DNA of 64,000 nt. Source: Candidatus Sumerlaeota bacterium. Its GTDB lineage: Bacteria > Sumerlaeota > Sumerlaeia > Sumerlaeales > Sumerlaeaceae. Position 1 is the stretch's first letter. Each line of letters begins with the position of its first letter. The notes under the pieces are model-generated. The model was not told the DNA's origin. It saw only the letters and a list, made by a program, of their open reading frames with translations, and ran no database searches. Where the stretch lies: positions 404,164 to 468,163 of the forward strand of contig JADFCV010000001.1 of NCBI GenBank assembly GCA_017161655.1. Direction: 5' to 3'. Shown here piece after piece: positions 35,617-43,808 of the stretch. Both the position numbers and the translations under genes were made by a program.

Positions 35617-36320
35617 GTTTTCAGTATTTGGGCCCTCAAATTTGCAATGTTGGTCTTAACGTCACCATTTGCAAAAACTGCAGAGCCTGCGACGAGGATT
35701 TCTGCTCCAGCCGCAACGGCTAGGCCAATGGTGTCGGCGTTGATTCCTCCGTCCACTTGAACGAGAAACCTTGAACGCTGACGTTCACGCAAACGGCGTA
35801 GTGTGCGTATCTTATTTAGACAAGATGGAATCATCGCTTGTCCGCCGAAGCCTGGCTCAACAGTCATCACCAGGACAAGATCGATATCCTTCAGAAGTTT
35901 CTCAATTCGGCCTACGGGTGTGGGGGGACGAATAGAAATTCCTACCTGCATACCGTTTTGTCGAATGAGATCCACGAGATCTTTGGCGTTGTTAGGGGAG
36001 CTTTCGTAATGAAACGTGAGTAGCTGCACGCCCGCCTCAGCACACGGTTTGACTAAAGTTTCAGGAGAGTCCACCATGAGATGCGCATCGAAAAATGCTT
36101 TTTCTGAGACTTTTCGCAGGCATTTGATTACCGGTGGACCAAACGTGAGATTAGGGACGAAATGATTGTCCATGACATCGAGATGGATCCAGGTGCACCC
36201 CTCCCGCAAAACGCGGCGCACTTCCGTGCCCAACGACGAGAAATCCGCGCTCAGTAATGAGGGAGCAATGATGGGGAGAGAAAATCCCGATCCCATGCCC
36301 CGCGGGGTCGCTATATCCAA
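35601..36320 (-). CDS. rpe: Ribulose-phosphate 3-epimerase
   Basis: Interconverts ribulose-5-phosphate and xylulose-5-phosphate in the pentose phosphate or Calvin cycle. The 239-residue TIM barrel has IIAPSLLSADFSSL, WIHLDVMDNHFVPNLTFGP, FDAHLMV, LVLVMTVEPGFGGQ, VQVDGGINADT and GAEILVAGSAVF. All metal and acid/base residues (two His, two Asp) are in place. I keep the TTG at 36320 because GGAGGT lies about 10 bases before it; ATG 36296 is the alternative. It starts 25 bases after the stop of a TPR membrane protein gene. Confidence 0.95.
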   Translation of the reverse strand: MDIATPRGMGSGFSLPIIAPSLLSADFSSLGTEVRRVLREGCTWIHLDVMDNHFVPNLTFGPPVIKCLRKVSEKAFFDAHLMVDSPETLVKPCAEAGVQLLTFHYESSPNNAKDLVDLIRQNGMQVGISIRPPTPVGRIEKLLKDIDLVLVMTVEPGFGGQAMIPSCLNKIRTLRRLRERQRSRFLVQVDGGINADTIGLAVAAGAEILVAGSAVFANGDVKTNIANLRAQILKTCGCS

Positions 36321-36344
36321 AAGTCCTTTTACCTCCGGAAAAGA

Positions 36345-37718
36345 CTAATGCGCTTGAGTGAGTCTATTCTTTTTCTCACGAGCTAACATCGCTTCCTGGC
36401 TGGACGGCGGAGCAAGTTCAATGATTTTCGTTAGCGCTGCCAATGCACCATCGATATTCTGAAGACGTTCCCTCACGGAGGCTTGGAGCTGATAAGCGTC
36501 CAGGTTGCGCGGATCTTGAGCGACGACCTTTGCCACTTCCTGCTCGGCTAGTTCTAGATAACGCTTGGAGTCCTCACTCTGGAGAAGAACTCCGCAATAG
36601 TAGTGAGCATTCGCTAGGTGCAGCAAATAAACCATGGATGAAGGCATGAGCCGGACCGCCTTTTCATAGGCAGAAACAGACTGAAGAAGCTTGTTCTTTT
36701 CCAAGAGAGACGTCCCCAGCAAGTCATAAGCTCGCGCTAGTTCTTCAGTATAGGTGGCTTTCAGTGTGGGTTCAGAAATTTTAGCGAGCTGGTTGTTCAA
36801 CAACTGCGTCGCCTCTTCGAATCGCCGCTGACGAATATAGTCTTTCGCCAGTCGCAGGATCTGAAGCGATTCGTTATCTTGCTGACCACTATTCTTGGCT
36901 TGCGCTGCTAGAGGCTTTACAGAAGGCGCGGCTTGCGAGGCCACCATTGCGCCCGGATATGACTGCGTTTTCGAAAAAAACTTCTGATAAGTGACAATTG
37001 AGGATAGCGCAACAAAGGAAATGATGATCCCATAAACTACGAGGATTGCTTTTGCGCGCGGGGATATGTCTGGCAGCCAGGCTGTCCAGTTCACCCTGTG
37101 CTTGAAATCGCTGAAGTTTCCAAAAAGGTCCTCGCCACCTGCGGAAGAAGATTGTCCCCCTCTGGCAGCTTTTTCTCGACGAGAGCGTCCCGGAGGAGGG
37201 AATTTCCGGTTGTTTGCCGAAGGTGGAGTTGAGGACGGCGGAACCCTCGACGATCGGTTACTCTGGTTCGATGGCTCGGCCTCAGCTAATTCGTTGGTGG
37301 CGTCAACAAGTTGCGTTTTGGGCGACGAACCTCTCTCTTGTTGGCCTGTGGAGTGATAGGGGCGAAAGAGCGGTACCTCCTCATCCTCCTCAGGAGAATA
37401 TGAGCCCCTAGCCTCTTCCGAGTCTACGTCCGCAGGTAATGAACGCAGAGTTGACGCGTCCAAGGCTTGACCGTTGAGCGTTTGGCCTGCCCCTTCTGTG
37501 GACATGCCACTGGCAGCCACAGACGGTTGGCTGGCACAGTGGGGGCGTGGATTTGCTGACTCTAAAAGAGTCTCGAGCCGCTCGCCGATGTCAGAACGAA
37601 AAGGGGCTAATTTCCGAGCCTGAGTAAGCAGCCCTATTGCCCTATCAATTTCCCCCCGCTCGAAAGCCTCTTCGGCTTCACGTAGAAGCGCCTCAACTTC
37701 CTTTGTTTGCTTGTCCAT
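36345..37718 (-). CDS. Membrane-anchored TPR protein
   Basis: A 457-residue protein in three parts. Residues 1-45 form a TPR-like helical pair (EALLREAEEAFERGEIDRA). A long Ser/Pro/Glu-rich, probably disordered segment runs to about 215. One transmembrane helix (AILVVYGIIISFVALSSIV, about 225-243) separates it from a C-terminal TPR domain (about 285-450; ELARAYDLLGTSLLEKNKL, LHLANAHYYCGVLL). Orientation suggests a cytoplasmic N-terminus and periplasmic TPRs. It is first in the operon with rpe and an exported TPR gene, which hints at an envelope assembly or signalling module; that is inference. Confidence 0.82.
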   Translation of the reverse strand: MDKQTKEVEALLREAEEAFERGEIDRAIGLLTQARKLAPFRSDIGERLETLLESANPRPHCASQPSVAASGMSTEGAGQTLNGQALDASTLRSLPADVDSEEARGSYSPEEDEEVPLFRPYHSTGQQERGSSPKTQLVDATNELAEAEPSNQSNRSSRVPPSSTPPSANNRKFPPPGRSRREKAARGGQSSSAGGEDLFGNFSDFKHRVNWTAWLPDISPRAKAILVVYGIIISFVALSSIVTYQKFFSKTQSYPGAMVASQAAPSVKPLAAQAKNSGQQDNESLQILRLAKDYIRQRRFEEATQLLNNQLAKISEPTLKATYTEELARAYDLLGTSLLEKNKLLQSVSAYEKAVRLMPSSMVYLLHLANAHYYCGVLLQSEDSKRYLELAEQEVAKVVAQDPRNLDAYQLQASVRERLQNIDGALAALTKIIELAPPSSQEAMLAREKKNRLTQAH

Positions 37719-37895
37719 TGCTCAACAGCCTCAACAGGAACGGGATCGCAACGCCAGCAGTTCACGTGGAAATTGATTAACTCAGAAACACTGGGGCGAC
37801 GCAATGAAAAAATCCTTTGGATCTCCTCGTTTTACAAACGTGCTTGGGCGAGAACAAAAATAGTGCACAGTCGGTACCAGTTTACCCAGAGTGTT

Positions 37896-38198
37896 ATGCC
37901 TGGCATGAGCAGGACACATCTAAGGACGCTGTCTTTAGTTCTCTGTATTTGGCTTGCCGTTTTTTTCGCTCATGCCGTTCTGCATCATATCTGGCAGAAG
38001 CACGAGTTAGATCACCGATGCTCTCTTGTTGTTCTTCTCTCTTTGTCCAGCCCTGCAGTCCAAGGGCAGATCGAGGAGACGCTGCCCGAAGTGCAAGTCG
38101 GCAAGGTTCTGCTTTTTAGCCAGGAGGTAGACCTTGCCGGTGAAACAACGTCTGTTCTCCCGCGTGCGCCTCCAGTCGGAGTCTCATCACTCGTCTAA
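37896..38198 (+). CDS. Small hydrophobic protein, uncertain
   Basis: A 100-residue reading frame that I am not certain is expressed. ATG 37896 opens MPGMSRTHLRTLSLVLCIWL with one strong membrane helix, then AVLHHIWQKHELDHRC, a His/Cys cluster that could bind metal, followed by a second hydrophobic stretch. There is no clear Shine-Dalgarno. It lies in the gap between the divergent TPR gene and the pilin-like gene and has the same strand as the pilin. It would be a membrane protein of unknown function. Confidence 0.4.
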   Translation: MPGMSRTHLRTLSLVLCIWLAVFFAHAVLHHIWQKHELDHRCSLVVLLSLSSPAVQGQIEETLPEVQVGKVLLFSQEVDLAGETTSVLPRAPPVGVSSLV

Positions 38199-38269
38199 CA
38201 TCCCATCAACTCACAGGTCGTGGGTTTTTCCCATGGTGTATAACTTCATCGTTCTCTCTGGAGGAACAC

Positions 38270-38887
38270 ATGAAAAAACGTGGCTTTACCCTCATTGAAC
38301 TTCTCATTGTCGTAGCCATTATTGCGATCCTTGCTGCCATTGCTGTGCCTAATTTTCTGGAAGCACAAGTGCGCTCAAAAGTCGCGCGAGTCAAAGCGGA
38401 CATGCGAGCGACAGCGACAGCACTTGAATCTTACGCAGTGGATCACAATGCCTATCCACCACCCATAGAGTACCACCTGCACAGCCCTGGGGAATGGCAT
38501 GTGCACGAACCAGCCGAAGAGGCATTTGAAGGGTTTATGAGCTACCGTCTGACAACTCCAGTAGCTTACATAAGCTCCCTGCCGATTGATGTCTTCGAAG
38601 TGGCGCAAGAGGACGAGCACCCTAAAAAAGTCTCATGGCATTACAGTGAGCAAAGAACCAACGAAACTCTTCCAACTCCCGAGCCTGATTTTCTTAAAGA
38701 TCTTGCAGAGCTTTTGGGAGTATCAGGAGCAGCGAATATCCGTTGGCTTATGTTTAGCCACGGACCTGATCTTACCCACCAGGATGGGTCGCCTGAAAAC
38801 GGTGATCCCGTCCAGTACGATCCGACAAACGGGACCGTGTCCAAGGGTGATATTTATTACTTTGGTCCGGGCGTCGGTTTAAGGTAG
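38270..38887 (+). CDS. Type IV pilin-like / pseudopilin protein
   Basis: A 205-residue prepilin with a textbook N-terminal methylation site: KKRGFTLIELL with cleavage after Gly and the conserved Glu at +5, then a hydrophobic helix AAIAVPNFLEAQVRSK. The C-terminal globular part has TATALESYAVDHNAYPP, typical of the large pilin-like families of PVC and related bacteria, and a FGPGVGL end. A GGAGGA Shine-Dalgarno precedes the ATG. No pilus or secretion machinery is next to it, so it may be a minor subunit assembled by machinery encoded elsewhere. Confidence 0.9.
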   Translation: MKKRGFTLIELLIVVAIIAILAAIAVPNFLEAQVRSKVARVKADMRATATALESYAVDHNAYPPPIEYHLHSPGEWHVHEPAEEAFEGFMSYRLTTPVAYISSLPIDVFEVAQEDEHPKKVSWHYSEQRTNETLPTPEPDFLKDLAELLGVSGAANIRWLMFSHGPDLTHQDGSPENGDPVQYDPTNGTVSKGDIYYFGPGVGLR

Positions 38888-38894
38888 GTTTGTC

Positions 38895-39251
38895 ATGCCT
38901 CGGAAACAGTGGCTCGTTCTGGCTGTGCTTATTTTTGTCTGCGCGTTGGTTGTTTGGCACAGAAAGCATGTTTTTATGAACGCAGGGCTTGTTACTCCTC
39001 CTGACGTTCCCGAACGTCGCGTGAGTATCGTCTTTGACGGTACCCTCGCGGACCTTGCCAAAGAACTCGAGCGCCAAACAGGTTTGCGCTATGAAGTGGT
39101 CAGCGAACTTCAGGCAAAGCCTGTGAAATTTGAATGTCGCGACGCCCCGATTTTTCGAGCTCACATGCTTTTGAGCAAGGAGGCAGGTGTTGAGCTCGTA
39201 CGCGATGAAAATCACAGGATTGTGAAAATCGTGGGCAAAAAACAAAAGTAG
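38895..39251 (+). CDS. Exported STN-like domain protein
   Basis: A 118-residue protein with a short N-terminal membrane or signal segment (WLVLAVLIFVCALVVW). The rest fits the STN fold (secretin and TonB short N-terminal domain): VSIVFDGTLADLAKELERQTG, then FECRDAPIFRAHMLLSKEAGVELV. STN domains sit at the periplasmic end of secretins and TonB receptors; here it stands alone. It starts 7 bases after the pilin-like stop, so they form one operon ended by a strong terminator. It may link the pilin to a secretin; that is inference. Confidence 0.68.
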   Translation: MPRKQWLVLAVLIFVCALVVWHRKHVFMNAGLVTPPDVPERRVSIVFDGTLADLAKELERQTGLRYEVVSELQAKPVKFECRDAPIFRAHMLLSKEAGVELVRDENHRIVKIVGKKQK

Positions 39252-39306
39252 CTTCTCGTCTCGTTCCTGACCGAGGCGCAGTGCGCTTGTGAGCATGAAC
39301 ACCTCA

Positions 39307-39341
39307 GCAGTGCAGGCAAAGTTTGCCTGCGCTGCTTTTTC
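39307..39341 (+). terminator. Rho-independent terminator
   Basis: A G/C-rich stem (GCAGTGCAGGCAAA with TTTGCCTGCGCTGC, one T-G pair, 39307-39335) is followed directly by TTTTTC. It ends the pilin-like/STN-like operon. Confidence 0.8.
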
Positions 39342-39418
39342 TTGATATTCATTGCGTTGCGAAGCACCGCAGTAGGAGAGTAGAAGCATAGTTCAACGTA
39401 GCGACACGGCACTCGTTA

Positions 39419-42046
39419 ATGATAAGCTCAAAACTCGCGCGAAAACTTTACAATGCAGTGTACTGGCTGTGCGTAGGGGCAGGACTTTACTCTTTTTATG
39501 GGACGTTCAGAGAAAACTGGTTTCCCGCTCTCAGTGACTCCTTCGGGCCCTACGCTACCGTGGTGTCGATTGTTGGCGGTGTTGCACTCTTCTTTTTCTT
39601 GGTGTACTTACAACATGCCTTGTGGACAACCCTTGTGGCACTGTACGATGCGCTGACCCAGCCACATGTTGATCTCGAGGCGGCAGCAGATGATCCAGCG
39701 GCTCTTCTGCGAATCGCACGGCGATACGAAAAGAAAGGTGAATTTGCTGCTGCAGGAGAAGCTTACGAATCGCTCAAGAGCTGGAAAGAGGCCGCTGAAG
39801 CTTTTGAGAAAGCCGGGATGGCAGATCGAGCAGCTCAAGCCTGGATGAACGCGGGGGAGCGGCTTAAAGCTATTCCATTGTTTGAGCAAGTTGGAATGTT
39901 TGCGGAAGCTGCGGAAGCTGCACTCAAAGAGGGACTTCGCGAGCGAGCAACAAAGAATTTCTACGCCGCTGGGGTGGCGGAATATGAACGAAATAACTAT
40001 CTGAAAGCCGCGCAGCTTTTTGAAAAGGCGATGGAATTCGAACGCGCCGGAACAATTTATCAAAATATCGGGCGTGTGGAGGATGCTCTTCGGTGCTACG
40101 AACGTGGGGGGAATAGCGACAGAATCGAAGCACTCCTTGGTGAGCTTGATCCTCAGCAACTGGTCATGCGAGGTGATTCGTGCATATCGCTTGTTTTGCG
40201 GTGCACGGAGTTGATGAGGCGCCAAAACAAAGCCTCCGAGGCAGCAGCAATACTTGAGAAGGTGGGGGAGTTCATTCGGGCAGCCGAAATTTACGAAGAG
40301 CTAGGGGCTTTCGATAAGGCCGGGGAAGCTTATTTTCAAGCAGGGCAATTGGACAAAGCAGAGAAGGCCTACGAAAAGGTGTCGGACCGTGTCAAGGCTG
40401 CTGAATTCATGGCGAAGTTAGCAGTCCAGCGGGGGGATTGGAAAGCGGCAGGTCAACATTACGTGGAGGCAGGGAAACTTACTCAAGCAGTTGATGCTTT
40501 CAAACGGGCTAAAGATTACATGTCGGCGGCACAGGTCTATGAGCAAGGCAAACGCTACCTGATGGCAGCCGAAATGTACGCCTCTGCGAAAGAATTGCGT
40601 TTGGCGGCAGAAGCTTATGCCAAGGGACATGATTGGCGGAATGCAGCAGAATGCTTTGAGGTCGTGGGAGATCTACCCCAGGCCATTAGAGCCTATGCTT
40701 CTGCGGGAGACTACTTTCGGGCAGGAAAACTCGCAATAGCGAACAAAGAATATGATACTGCGGTCGAGTACCTGCAACGGGTGCCTCCCAGTTCCCCGGA
40801 TTGGAAACATGCGACTGGCTTTCTGGCTGTAGCCTTTTACAATCAGGGACGTCCAGAAATGGCCCGAGAAATGTTTCAGAGAGTCGTAGACTCCATCGTG
40901 CCAGCAGGCGAGACACTGCCTATCCTTTACGCCTATGGATGCCTGTTAGCGGACGAGGGAAATCCGGAGGCCGTTTCTGTTCTCCGGCGTATCCTGGCCG
41001 TGAATGCTAACTATGAAGATGTGCGTGAGCGGATTAATAGAGCCGAGGAGTTGCTAAAGCAAAGCTCTACGCGTCCCGGTTTTGGTTTTGCTCCGCAGGC
41101 ACCGCAAGCCACACCTTTTCCGCCGATGACCGGGGTATACCCAACGGTCAATGTCGGCGCTTCCACCCAGACGCATTATGGTTTTCAGCGTCCAATAACC
41201 CAGGTCCCAGAAACTCGGTTTGGTGAAGAAGGACGTTATCAAATTATTAGCGAGTTAGGCCGTGGTGGGATGGCTGTTGTCTATCGTGCTTTCGACACCC
41301 ATCTCGAACGTGAAGTTGCACTTAAGACGTTTCCCCTGTCCCGTCATTCCGGTCCAGGCCGCGAGGATGTCTTCTTACGCGAAGCGCGCCTTATCGCCAG
41401 GCTTTCTCATCCTAACATCGTCACTATCTATGACTGTGGGCACATGAACTATCTGTACTACATTGCCATGGAATATGTGCCCGGAGACAATTTGAAGCAG
41501 CGTGTTAAATCAAAAGGTCCTCTATCACTTGAAGACCTAAAGCGTGTCGTGGTGCAGTTGGCCGACGCTCTCATCTACGCTCATTCCCAGCAGGTGTTGC
41601 ACCGCGATGTGAAGCCAGCAAATGTCATTCAACGTGAAAGCGGTGACATAAAAGTTGTCGACTTCGGAGTGGCAAAGATTCTTTCTGATGCGGCTACGTA
41701 CGCCTTAGCGGAAGAGGATTCTCAGCGAACGTTGGTCGGAACTCCGCAGTACATGGCACCTGAGCAAATCCTTGGACAGCCGGTGGATGCGCGTGCGGAT
41801 ATTTACGCGTTGGGGTTAACGATTTTCTATCTAGTAACGGGCCGAACTCCCTTCGACATTAAGAAGGTCACGGATCCAGTCGAAATTTCTCAAATGCAAG
41901 TTCACTCGTCTTTTCCAAAGCCGAGCACCTTGCGCGCGACTTTGCCGGCAAAGCTGGACGAGATTTTCATACGCTGCACGCAGAAAAACCCCAACGATCG
42001 CTATTTGAGCGTGAAGGAGTTTCTGGAAGATTTCCTGACACTCTGA
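39419..42046 (+). CDS. Membrane TPR protein with C-terminal Ser/Thr protein kinase
   Basis: An 875-residue protein. Two membrane helices lie in the first 75 residues (about 15-27 and 48-70). A long TPR solenoid follows (about 88-545), with many repeats of A-G-E-x-Y/F-x-x-A type. A Pro-rich linker (about 550-600) leads to a Hanks-type kinase domain (about 608-873): ELGRGGMAVVYRAF, VALK with the catalytic Lys near 635, LHRDVKPANV near 728, DFGVAKI near 748, APEQILG and ADIYALG. All catalytic residues are present. The usual bacterial order is kinase first. Both termini and the kinase should face the cytoplasm. It probably signals from an assembled membrane complex; targets are unknown. Confidence 0.9.
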   Translation: MISSKLARKLYNAVYWLCVGAGLYSFYGTFRENWFPALSDSFGPYATVVSIVGGVALFFFLVYLQHALWTTLVALYDALTQPHVDLEAAADDPAALLRIARRYEKKGEFAAAGEAYESLKSWKEAAEAFEKAGMADRAAQAWMNAGERLKAIPLFEQVGMFAEAAEAALKEGLRERATKNFYAAGVAEYERNNYLKAAQLFEKAMEFERAGTIYQNIGRVEDALRCYERGGNSDRIEALLGELDPQQLVMRGDSCISLVLRCTELMRRQNKASEAAAILEKVGEFIRAAEIYEELGAFDKAGEAYFQAGQLDKAEKAYEKVSDRVKAAEFMAKLAVQRGDWKAAGQHYVEAGKLTQAVDAFKRAKDYMSAAQVYEQGKRYLMAAEMYASAKELRLAAEAYAKGHDWRNAAECFEVVGDLPQAIRAYASAGDYFRAGKLAIANKEYDTAVEYLQRVPPSSPDWKHATGFLAVAFYNQGRPEMAREMFQRVVDSIVPAGETLPILYAYGCLLADEGNPEAVSVLRRILAVNANYEDVRERINRAEELLKQSSTRPGFGFAPQAPQATPFPPMTGVYPTVNVGASTQTHYGFQRPITQVPETRFGEEGRYQIISELGRGGMAVVYRAFDTHLEREVALKTFPLSRHSGPGREDVFLREARLIARLSHPNIVTIYDCGHMNYLYYIAMEYVPGDNLKQRVKSKGPLSLEDLKRVVVQLADALIYAHSQQVLHRDVKPANVIQRESGDIKVVDFGVAKILSDAATYALAEEDSQRTLVGTPQYMAPEQILGQPVDARADIYALGLTIFYLVTGRTPFDIKKVTDPVEISQMQVHSSFPKPSTLRATLPAKLDEIFIRCTQKNPNDRYLSVKEFLEDFLTL

Positions 42047-42096
42047 TTCCCAAATTCGAAATGAGTCGCTACTTTCGTATTTGTCTCCCCTAAATG

Positions 42097-42128
42097 TTAA
42101 AACCCACCCTGCCTAGCGACAGAGTGGG
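42097..42128 (-). terminator. Terminator of the rplJ-rplL operon
   Basis: On the minus strand a 9-bp stem (CCCACTCTG with CAGGGTGGG, 8-base loop) is followed by TTTTAAC. It lies 33 bases past the rplL stop and between convergent genes. Confidence 0.7.
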
Positions 42129-42160
42129 CTATTCTTAAGCGGAGAGTGGAGAAACGATCG

Positions 42161-42550
42161 CTACTTGATTTCGACGACAGCACCTGCAGCCTCAAGCTGC
42201 TTTTTCACCTTTTCGGCTTCCTCTTTGCTGACGTCCTTCACGACTTCTTTCGGTGCACCCTCAACAAGGTCTTTGGCTTCTTTGAGGCCAAGGTTGGTGA
42301 CCGCGCGGACTTCTTTAATGATGTTGATCTTCTTGTCCGCAGGCACTTCTTTCAGAATGACCGTGAACTCGGTCTTCTCTTCAGCAGGCGCCGCTGCAGC
42401 ACCGCCTGCGACGGCTGGGCCGGCCGCAACTGCTACAGGAGCAGCACTGACGCCGTATTTTTCTTCGATCTTCTTTACCAGTTCATTGATTTCAAGCAAC
42501 GTCATCGAATCCAAACGCTCGACGATCTGGTCAATGGTAATTTCCGACAT
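42161..42550 (-). CDS. rplL: 50S ribosomal protein L7/L12
   Basis: The stalk protein that recruits translation GTPases. The 129-residue chain has the N-terminal dimerisation helix ([20 protein letters not shown]), an Ala/Gly/Pro hinge ([20 protein letters not shown]) and the C-terminal domain [12 protein letters not shown]...[14 protein letters not shown]. An AGGAG Shine-Dalgarno precedes the ATG. It is 100 bases downstream of rplJ, and a terminator follows; rpoB does not follow as it does in most bacteria. Confidence 0.97.
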   Translation of the reverse strand: MSEITIDQIVERLDSMTLLEINELVKKIEEKYGVSAAPVAVAAGPAVAGGAAAAPAEEKTEFTVILKEVPADKKINIIKEVRAVTNLGLKEAKDLVEGAPKEVVKDVSKEEAEKVKKQLEAAGAVVEIK

Positions 42551-42650
42551 TTCACTTCTCCTAGAAATACTTCACTTGGTTTCTGGACGTTCCTCGGTGG
42601 TGACAGTGCCCGTCCAAGCAATCTGGCACCTTAGCTGAAGCGTTAGCGTG

Positions 42651-43175
42651 TTAGGCTTGTTCAGCTTTCTTGCGAGCAACAGCATCCAGCGCATAAACGA
42701 GCTTGGCCACCGTTTGGTTGAGTGCGAAGGCCAAGCGCTGGACTGGACTCGACAAGCTGCCGACGAGTCGGCCAAGAAGCACTTCCCGCGAAGGCAGTTT
42801 TGAGAGCTCGACAATCTCATCTGCGCTCAGGCGTTGATTGTCCATCAGTCCAACAACGATTTTGAGCTTTTCATTGTCCTTCGCGTAGGGGACCAACACC
42901 TTCGCAGGCGCTATGGGATCTGCCATGCCTAGAGCGATGGCTTTCATGCCTTTTAGGTATTCAGGCAGCGGGTCCCAGCCAGCTTCACGCAGAGCAATCT
43001 GTGCCAGACGGTTTTTCACCACCTTGAACTCAACCTGCTCCTTGCGAAGCCTGCTGCGGAGGTCGGTCATTTCGGCCACCGTCAGCCCCTGATATTCAGT
43101 GACAATGATGGATTTCGAGCGCTGAAGCTTTTCTTTGAGTTTCTGAACCGCTTCAATTTTTTGCGGCTTTGGCAA
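42651..43175 (-). CDS. rplJ: 50S ribosomal protein L10
   Basis: Anchors L7/L12 dimers to the ribosome stalk base. The 174-residue chain is typical: MPKPQKIEAVQKLKEKLQR, VTEYQGLTVAEMTDLRSRLR, KVVKNRLAQIAL and the L7/L12-binding C-terminal helix. The start is decided by the Shine-Dalgarno: AGGAGG ends 8 bases before the TTG at 43175. An in-frame GTG at 43184 overlaps the Shine-Dalgarno itself and is unlikely. An L10 leader lies upstream, so expression is probably autoregulated by L10-L12 binding its own mRNA. Confidence 0.95.
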   Translation of the reverse strand: MPKPQKIEAVQKLKEKLQRSKSIIVTEYQGLTVAEMTDLRSRLRKEQVEFKVVKNRLAQIALREAGWDPLPEYLKGMKAIALGMADPIAPAKVLVPYAKDNEKLKIVVGLMDNQRLSADEIVELSKLPSREVLLGRLVGSLSSPVQRLAFALNQTVAKLVYALDAVARKKAEQA

Positions 43176-43329
43176 GCGACTCACCTCCTTTCGCGAATTC
43201 TGGGCTTTCGTCTACCGATTCTGCTTTGACGCATCGGTGGCGACGATCCCAGAATTGCACGTAGAGAGCCGCTCAACAAAAGGCAGGTCCACATGCTTGG
43301 GATCGCAGAAAGACGGTTGCAAGCTTCGC

Positions 43330-43400
43330 AACCCACCGGACGTCTCGGCAGGATCTCTTTACGGGATTTGCTATCCCGACCTGCTGTCTTGGACGCAGCC
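43330..43400 (-). promoter_or_regulatory. Ribosomal protein L10 leader
   Basis: On the minus strand the conserved leader motif is readable: GCGTCC-AAGACAGCAGG (43396-43380), an internal hairpin CGGGAT-AGCAA-ATCCCG, then ATCCTGCCGAG (from about 43354) which pairs GCAGG with CCTGC and leaves the AAGA/CGAGA kink-turn-like bulge. This matches the L10-binding leader of many bacterial rplJL operons. It ends about 155 bases before the rplJ start. No promoter was convincing further upstream (43411-43550 holds nothing I can support). Confidence 0.72.
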
Positions 43401-43555
43401 CTTTCCTGCAATCACTTGGCCAGAGTCATGGCCTTTGGTTCATACGTGTCTTCGCTCTACTTATTCAGTATGAGGCGGTTTTCAAAACCTTAGCGACACA
43501 CCATTTCGTGCTCGAGACACAGGATAGTTTTGCTCTGTCCGATGTAAATTGTCGA

Positions 43556-43748
43556 GGAGCCTCTGCGACGTTAGTACGAGCTAGACGCTCATTGAGCCAA
43601 CGTGATAAAAAACGGGAGCCTTATATCGCGCCATGGACGACATGCCCCTTGCGCGGGGATCTCGGAAGTGGCGGTGCGGGCACCCACCTGAAAAGAGAAG
43701 GTTCAATAGACAACGCTCCTACGGCGAAGCGGAGGCTCCGGCTGTTTT
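43556..43748 (+). ncRNA. ssrS: 6S RNA (SsrS)
   Basis: 6S RNA binds sigma70 RNA polymerase and damps transcription in slow growth. A closing stem of 11 bp pairs 43556-43566 (GGAGCCTCTGC) with 43729-43739 (GCGGAGGCTCC), enclosing about 160 bases. Inside are a long stem capped by CCCC-TTGCGC-GGGG, and a central bubble with a CACCT...AGGTTCA hairpin followed by the CTACGGC motif, both recurring in 6S RNAs. The 3' end is followed by GGCTGTTTTTT, a terminator-like tail. The length of about 190 fits. It lies upstream of dnaX. The SRP RNA alternative lacks its GGAAGGAAGCAGCC-type loop. Confidence 0.7.
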
Positions 43749-43808
43749 TTGTAACTTATGAGATTCTAGGACTTGCCCTATCCGTCTTCCTCATAGGACT
43801 ATCGCAGC

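Noticed and set aside
38772-39389. 205-codon minus-strand frame opposite the pilin-like and STN-like genes
   Set aside because: Those two genes have good starts, signals and known folds; the antisense frame has none.
39608-40225. 205-codon minus-strand frame within the TPR-kinase gene
   Set aside because: Shadow of the repetitive TPR coding region; no start signal or motif.
42146-42634. Plus-strand frames opposite rplL
   Set aside because: They arise from the Ala/Gly-rich coding of L7/L12 on the other strand.
43556-43748. SRP (4.5S) RNA upstream of dnaX
   Set aside because: SRP RNA is often near dnaX, but the characteristic GGAAGGAAGCAGCC-type tip loop is absent and the length and bubble suit 6S RNA better.
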